34,746 nucleotides of DNA from Chitinophagaceae bacterium (GTDB taxonomy: Bacteria; Bacteroidota; Bacteroidia; Chitinophagales; Chitinophagaceae), in contig CANKLV010000004.1 in NCBI GenBank assembly GCA_947483415.1, positions 1 to 34,746 of the forward strand, read 5' to 3'. The number at the start of each line of letters is the position of its first letter. Positions within the stretch are counted from its first letter, which is position 1. The notes below the pieces were generated by a model. That model did not search any database and had not been told where the DNA came from. It was given only the letters and a program-made list of their open reading frames with translations. Of this stretch, positions 32,963 to 34,746 are shown piece by piece. The translations under genes and the position numbers were made by a program.

Positions 32963-33460
32963 ATGGCTGTAAAAATGAGATTGCAAAGACATGGTTCTAA
33001 GAAAAGACCATTCTATTTCATTGTAGTTGCTGACGGACGTAGTCCTCGCGATGGTAAATTCATTCAGAAGTTAGGTACGTACAATCCTTTGACTGTTCCT
33101 GCAACTGTGCAGGTAGATCGTCAAAAGGCATTGGACTGGTTACAGAAAGGTGCACAACCTACTGATACCGTTCGTCGTATTCTTTCATTCAAAGGTGTAT
33201 TATTCCTTAAACATCTACTTCGTGGCGTAAGTCTTGGTCTATTTGACGAAGCTACTGCTATGGAAAAATTCACAAAATGGACAACTGAGCATGATGCTCA
33301 AATTGCACAACGTCAATCGGCTCATAAAAAAGCCCACATGGATCGTCGCAATGTACCAGTAGTGAAAAAAGTAGAAGTTGTTACGCCAGCTGAAGTTGAA
33401 GCAGAAGTTTCTGCTCCAGCTGAAGAAGTAGCTCCAGAAGAAACAAAAACAGAAGAATAA
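32963..33460 (+). CDS. rpsP: Ribosomal protein bS16 with acidic C-terminal extension
   Basis: The 165-residue protein starts [42 protein letters not shown], the bS16 core (1-~80). It then has [28 protein letters not shown]. The remaining ~85 residues include a basic helix (HKKAHMDRR) and an A/E/V/P-rich acidic tail ([17 protein letters not shown]). This roughly doubles the usual ~85-residue length and is common in Bacteroidetes. The gene has its own terminator at 33485. Confidence 0.96.
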   Translation: MAVKMRLQRHGSKKRPFYFIVVADGRSPRDGKFIQKLGTYNPLTVPATVQVDRQKALDWLQKGAQPTDTVRRILSFKGVLFLKHLLRGVSLGLFDEATAMEKFTKWTTEHDAQIAQRQSAHKKAHMDRRNVPVVKKVEVVTPAEVEAEVSAPAEEVAPEETKTEE

Positions 33461-33484
33461 ATACTCTCTGTACCAAAACGAATC

Positions 33485-33514
33485 AAGTCCTGCTTTAGAG
33501 CGGGACTTTTTTTT
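33485..33514 (+). terminator. Intrinsic terminator of rpsP
   Basis: AGTCCTGC-TTTAGA-GCGGGACT pairs as a stem with a G-U, followed by T8, 25 bp after the stop. Confidence 0.85.
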
Positions 33515-33520
33515 GAAAGA

Positions 33521-33600
33521 AGGTTTTTGAGGTTTGAGAAGTTTATGAAGTTCAAGAGGTTCAATACGTTCAATGGGTTCAAAAGGTTAGACAATTCCAA
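33521..33600 (-). repeat. Degenerate 9-bp minisatellite (TTGAACNNN), array 2
   Basis: On the minus strand about eight units read TTGAACNNN or TCAAACNNN. Read as protein, the 9-bp period gives the artificial xLN triplets, but there is no support for a gene. Confidence 0.6.
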
Positions 33601-33747
33601 AGTTGTATCAGCTCCATTTTCTGCCGATGTTGGTGTTTTCACCAAACATCAAAGAGAAAGTTTCAAAAGGTCCGCCCTCGATCCCTGAAGGGGGAAGTTG
33701 GGAGCTTACATAAAAAGATGCATGTATAAAAAAGATGATTATACACA

Positions 33748-33809
33748 ACCCCAGCGGGGTGATATCCTACTAAAAAGATGAGGAATATGAATTACAGCCC
33801 CAGCGGGGC
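33748..33809. repeat. Paired small hairpins within a ~50-bp direct repeat
   Basis: ACCCC-AGC-GGGGT (33748-33760) and GCCCC-AGC-GGGGC (33797-33809) are 49 bp apart, each preceded by AAAAAGATGA. The outer pair differs (A-T against G-C), so pairing is kept. They are REP-like. Confidence 0.6.
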
Positions 33810-33896
33810 GGCATAAAAAGTTTGCAACTGGTGTCGGTAAATGCTTTGTTAGTAGGTTGGTTGTCAGCAAGCTGTCTATGTTGTAGATTCAAAGTT

Positions 33897-33967
33897 TTGT
33901 TGTTTCACGTAAAGTACGTAAAAGGATATTGAAACACGTTATGACGAAATGCTTGCAGCATTTTTTT
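33897..33967 (+). other. Orphan terminator-like hairpin; possible sRNA
   Basis: AAATGC-TTGCA-GCATTT (33947-33963) runs into a T-run ending 33967. Just upstream lies an inverted GTTTCA...TGAAAC with ACGT repeats (33903-33934). The preceding gene is already terminated at 33514, so this may end a separate short RNA. No promoter is clear. Confidence 0.3.
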
Positions 33968-34004
33968 GACACAAAGACACGAAGGCGCAAAGACACGAAG
34001 TTTT
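33968..34004. repeat. ACACAAAGACACGAAG-type short repeat
   Basis: CACAAAGACACGAAGG and CGCAAAGACACGAAG are two near-identical units of a low-complexity repeat commonly seen in intergenic DNA. Confidence 0.5.
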
Positions 34005-34038
34005 TTTATAAAACAAAGATGCTACTAAATGGAAAGTT

Positions 34039-34090
34039 CTTCCAACCTTATACCATTAAACTATTAAAAAAGCGAAGCGATTTAAATCAT
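34039..34090. repeat. Dispersed ~50-bp intergenic repeat, copy 2
   Basis: This copy matches 970-1020 in the same orientation (TTCCAAC, TTAAACTATTAAA, AGCGAAGCGATTTAAA). The rest of the gap 33461-34235 is made up of the repeats listed here. Confidence 0.65.
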
Positions 34091-34140
34091 TTTCTCTACT
34101 TTGATTATTGAAAATTACACCAATATCGGCAGACGAAAAT

Positions 34141-34184
34141 TCCCAACCTTTTGAATGCATTGAACGTATTGAACCTTTTGAACT
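34141..34184 (+). repeat. Degenerate 9-bp minisatellite (TTGAACNNN), array 3
   Basis: Four to five units (TTGAATGCA, TTGAACGTA, TTGAACCTT, TTGAACTAT) repeat in the same orientation as array 1. Confidence 0.6.
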
Positions 34185-34235
34185 ATTTTTCTTTCACTCA
34201 AAGCTGCAAGGACACAATGGAGTTTCCAGGACGGG

Positions 34236-34746
34236 CTAATCATCCTTTCTGAACCCAATTCGATTTCTTTTTGGAATCGGTTTCGGCTCCAACATTTTTT
34301 TTAACATGTTAAAAATCACCGCAATTTCTTTGTCATGCATTCCTATTTTTTGTTCAATTTGTTCGATTTTCAAAAGCATGTCTTTGTTATGTAAAGCCAA
34401 TTCTCGAATAGCCGTGAACACCCTTACAATTTGAATATTAGCTTGAATGGCTTTTTCGCTATTTAATATACATGCCAGCATAACAGCACCATGTTCGGTA
34501 AAGGCGTAGGGTAATTGATGCGAAAAAATTAAATTCTTGAGGTGGTCGCAATTTGCGACCACCTCCGCTTTTTCTTCTTGGGTTAATTGAAATAAAAAGT
34601 CTTCCGGGAACCTGGATAAATTTCTTTTCACTTGTTCATTTAATCTTTTTGTGGTTACACCATAAATTGAAGCTAAATCTCTATCAATCATAACTTTTTT
34701 ACCACGGACTCTTATTATACAATCAAGGATGTCATTTTCTGAAATC
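34236..34746 (-). CDS. ORF6N-domain DNA-binding protein (5' end outside window)
   Basis: The frame stays open from the apparent ATG at 34691 to the right edge. The extra residues ISENDILDCIIRVRGKKV fit the start of ORF6N proteins (I.RGxkVMxDxDLAxLYGV), so the gene begins beyond the window. The ORF6N domain continues VMIDRDLASIYGVTTKRLNEQVKRNLSRFPEDFLFQL, then LPYAFTEHGAVMLACILNSEKAIQANIQIVRVF. A C-terminal coiled-coil region ends PKPIPKRNRIGFRKDD. The domain is found in phage antirepressor-like proteins and as stand-alone chromosomal genes in Bacteroidetes. Its role here is unknown, but it fits with a mobile or repeat-rich edge. Confidence 0.88.
   Translation of the reverse strand, partial: ISENDILDCIIRVRGKKVMIDRDLASIYGVTTKRLNEQVKRNLSRFPEDFLFQLTQEEKAEVVANCDHLKNLIFSHQLPYAFTEHGAVMLACILNSEKAIQANIQIVRVFTAIRELALHNKDMLLKIEQIEQKIGMHDKEIAVIFNMLKKMLEPKPIPKRNRIGFRKDD

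Noticed and set aside
33322-33645. A minus-strand frame with xLN triplet repeats
   Set aside because: The triplets follow from the 9-bp minisatellite; it overlaps rpsP and a terminator.
33929-34111. A 60-codon plus-strand frame
   Set aside because: It runs through short repeats and a terminator-like hairpin, with low-complexity K/T/R content.

Overview
The window looks like a chromosomal segment of a low-GC Bacteroidota, most likely of the Chitinophagales/Chitinophagaceae type. The evidence is a PorP/SprF-like protein of the type IX secretion system, a bacillithiol glycosyltransferase (BshA), DUF1573 proteins, a glycine-rich single-RRM RNA-binding protein, promoters with Bacteroidetes-type -7 boxes (TAnnTTTG or TAnnTTCG), mostly absent Shine-Dalgarno sequences, and an rpsF-rpsR-rplI ribosomal operon. 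The gene content is mainly core metabolism and translation. I saw no prophage, transposase, CRISPR array, rRNA or tRNA.

Layout. 1-804: the end of a murein-hydrolase-activator gene, running off the left edge. 805-1259: a repeat island. 1260-5991 (minus): bshA, a short RsmI-like methyltransferase abutting an EI24-type membrane protein, a PorP/SprF protein and upp. 6112-10010: a lipoprotein, adenine deaminase, a TylF-like methyltransferase, trmD and an S4 RNA-binding protein. 10112-14646: an S9 dipeptidyl peptidase, a class I aminotransferase and a fatty acid desaturase. 15009-18531: two DUF1573 proteins and a fused E1 alpha/beta 2-oxoacid dehydrogenase. 18548-20447: a YebC-family protein and an Ldh-family dehydrogenase. 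20455-21056: three tandem copies of an apparent small-RNA gene. 21111-25803 (mixed strands): queA with a structured leader, an uncharacterised membrane protein, AMP nucleosidase and a lipoprotein subtilase. 26229-28512 (minus): the RRM protein, rplI-rpsR-rpsF and rpsT. 28713-33460 (plus): sucA, ffh and rpsP. 33461-34235: a second repeat island. 34236-34746: an ORF6N-domain gene running off the right edge.

Functional links. Three nucleobase-salvage enzymes lie in the window (upp, adenine deaminase, AMP nucleosidase). The last two could act in series, AMP to adenine to hypoxanthine. Many genes serve translation: trmD, queA, the S4 protein, YebC, five ribosomal proteins and ffh. Two thiamine-diphosphate E1 enzymes (fused branched-chain type and SucA) are present without adjacent E2/E3 genes.

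The most novel-looking element is the sRNA triplet at 20455-21056. Three 98-nt cores are almost identical and each ends in an intrinsic terminator. Each is preceded by a more diverged segment that may be a promoter, and each unit begins next to heptameric AAAAGTN repeats. Second is the queA leader (22161-22273), which can fold into a closed three-way junction between a -7 box and the start codon. Other points of interest are two inverted G-quadruplex-forming repeats at gene ends, a 9-bp-period minisatellite in three places, two genes whose -7 box ends exactly 4 nt before ATG (leaderless geometry), and a subtilase with a substituted oxyanion-hole position.
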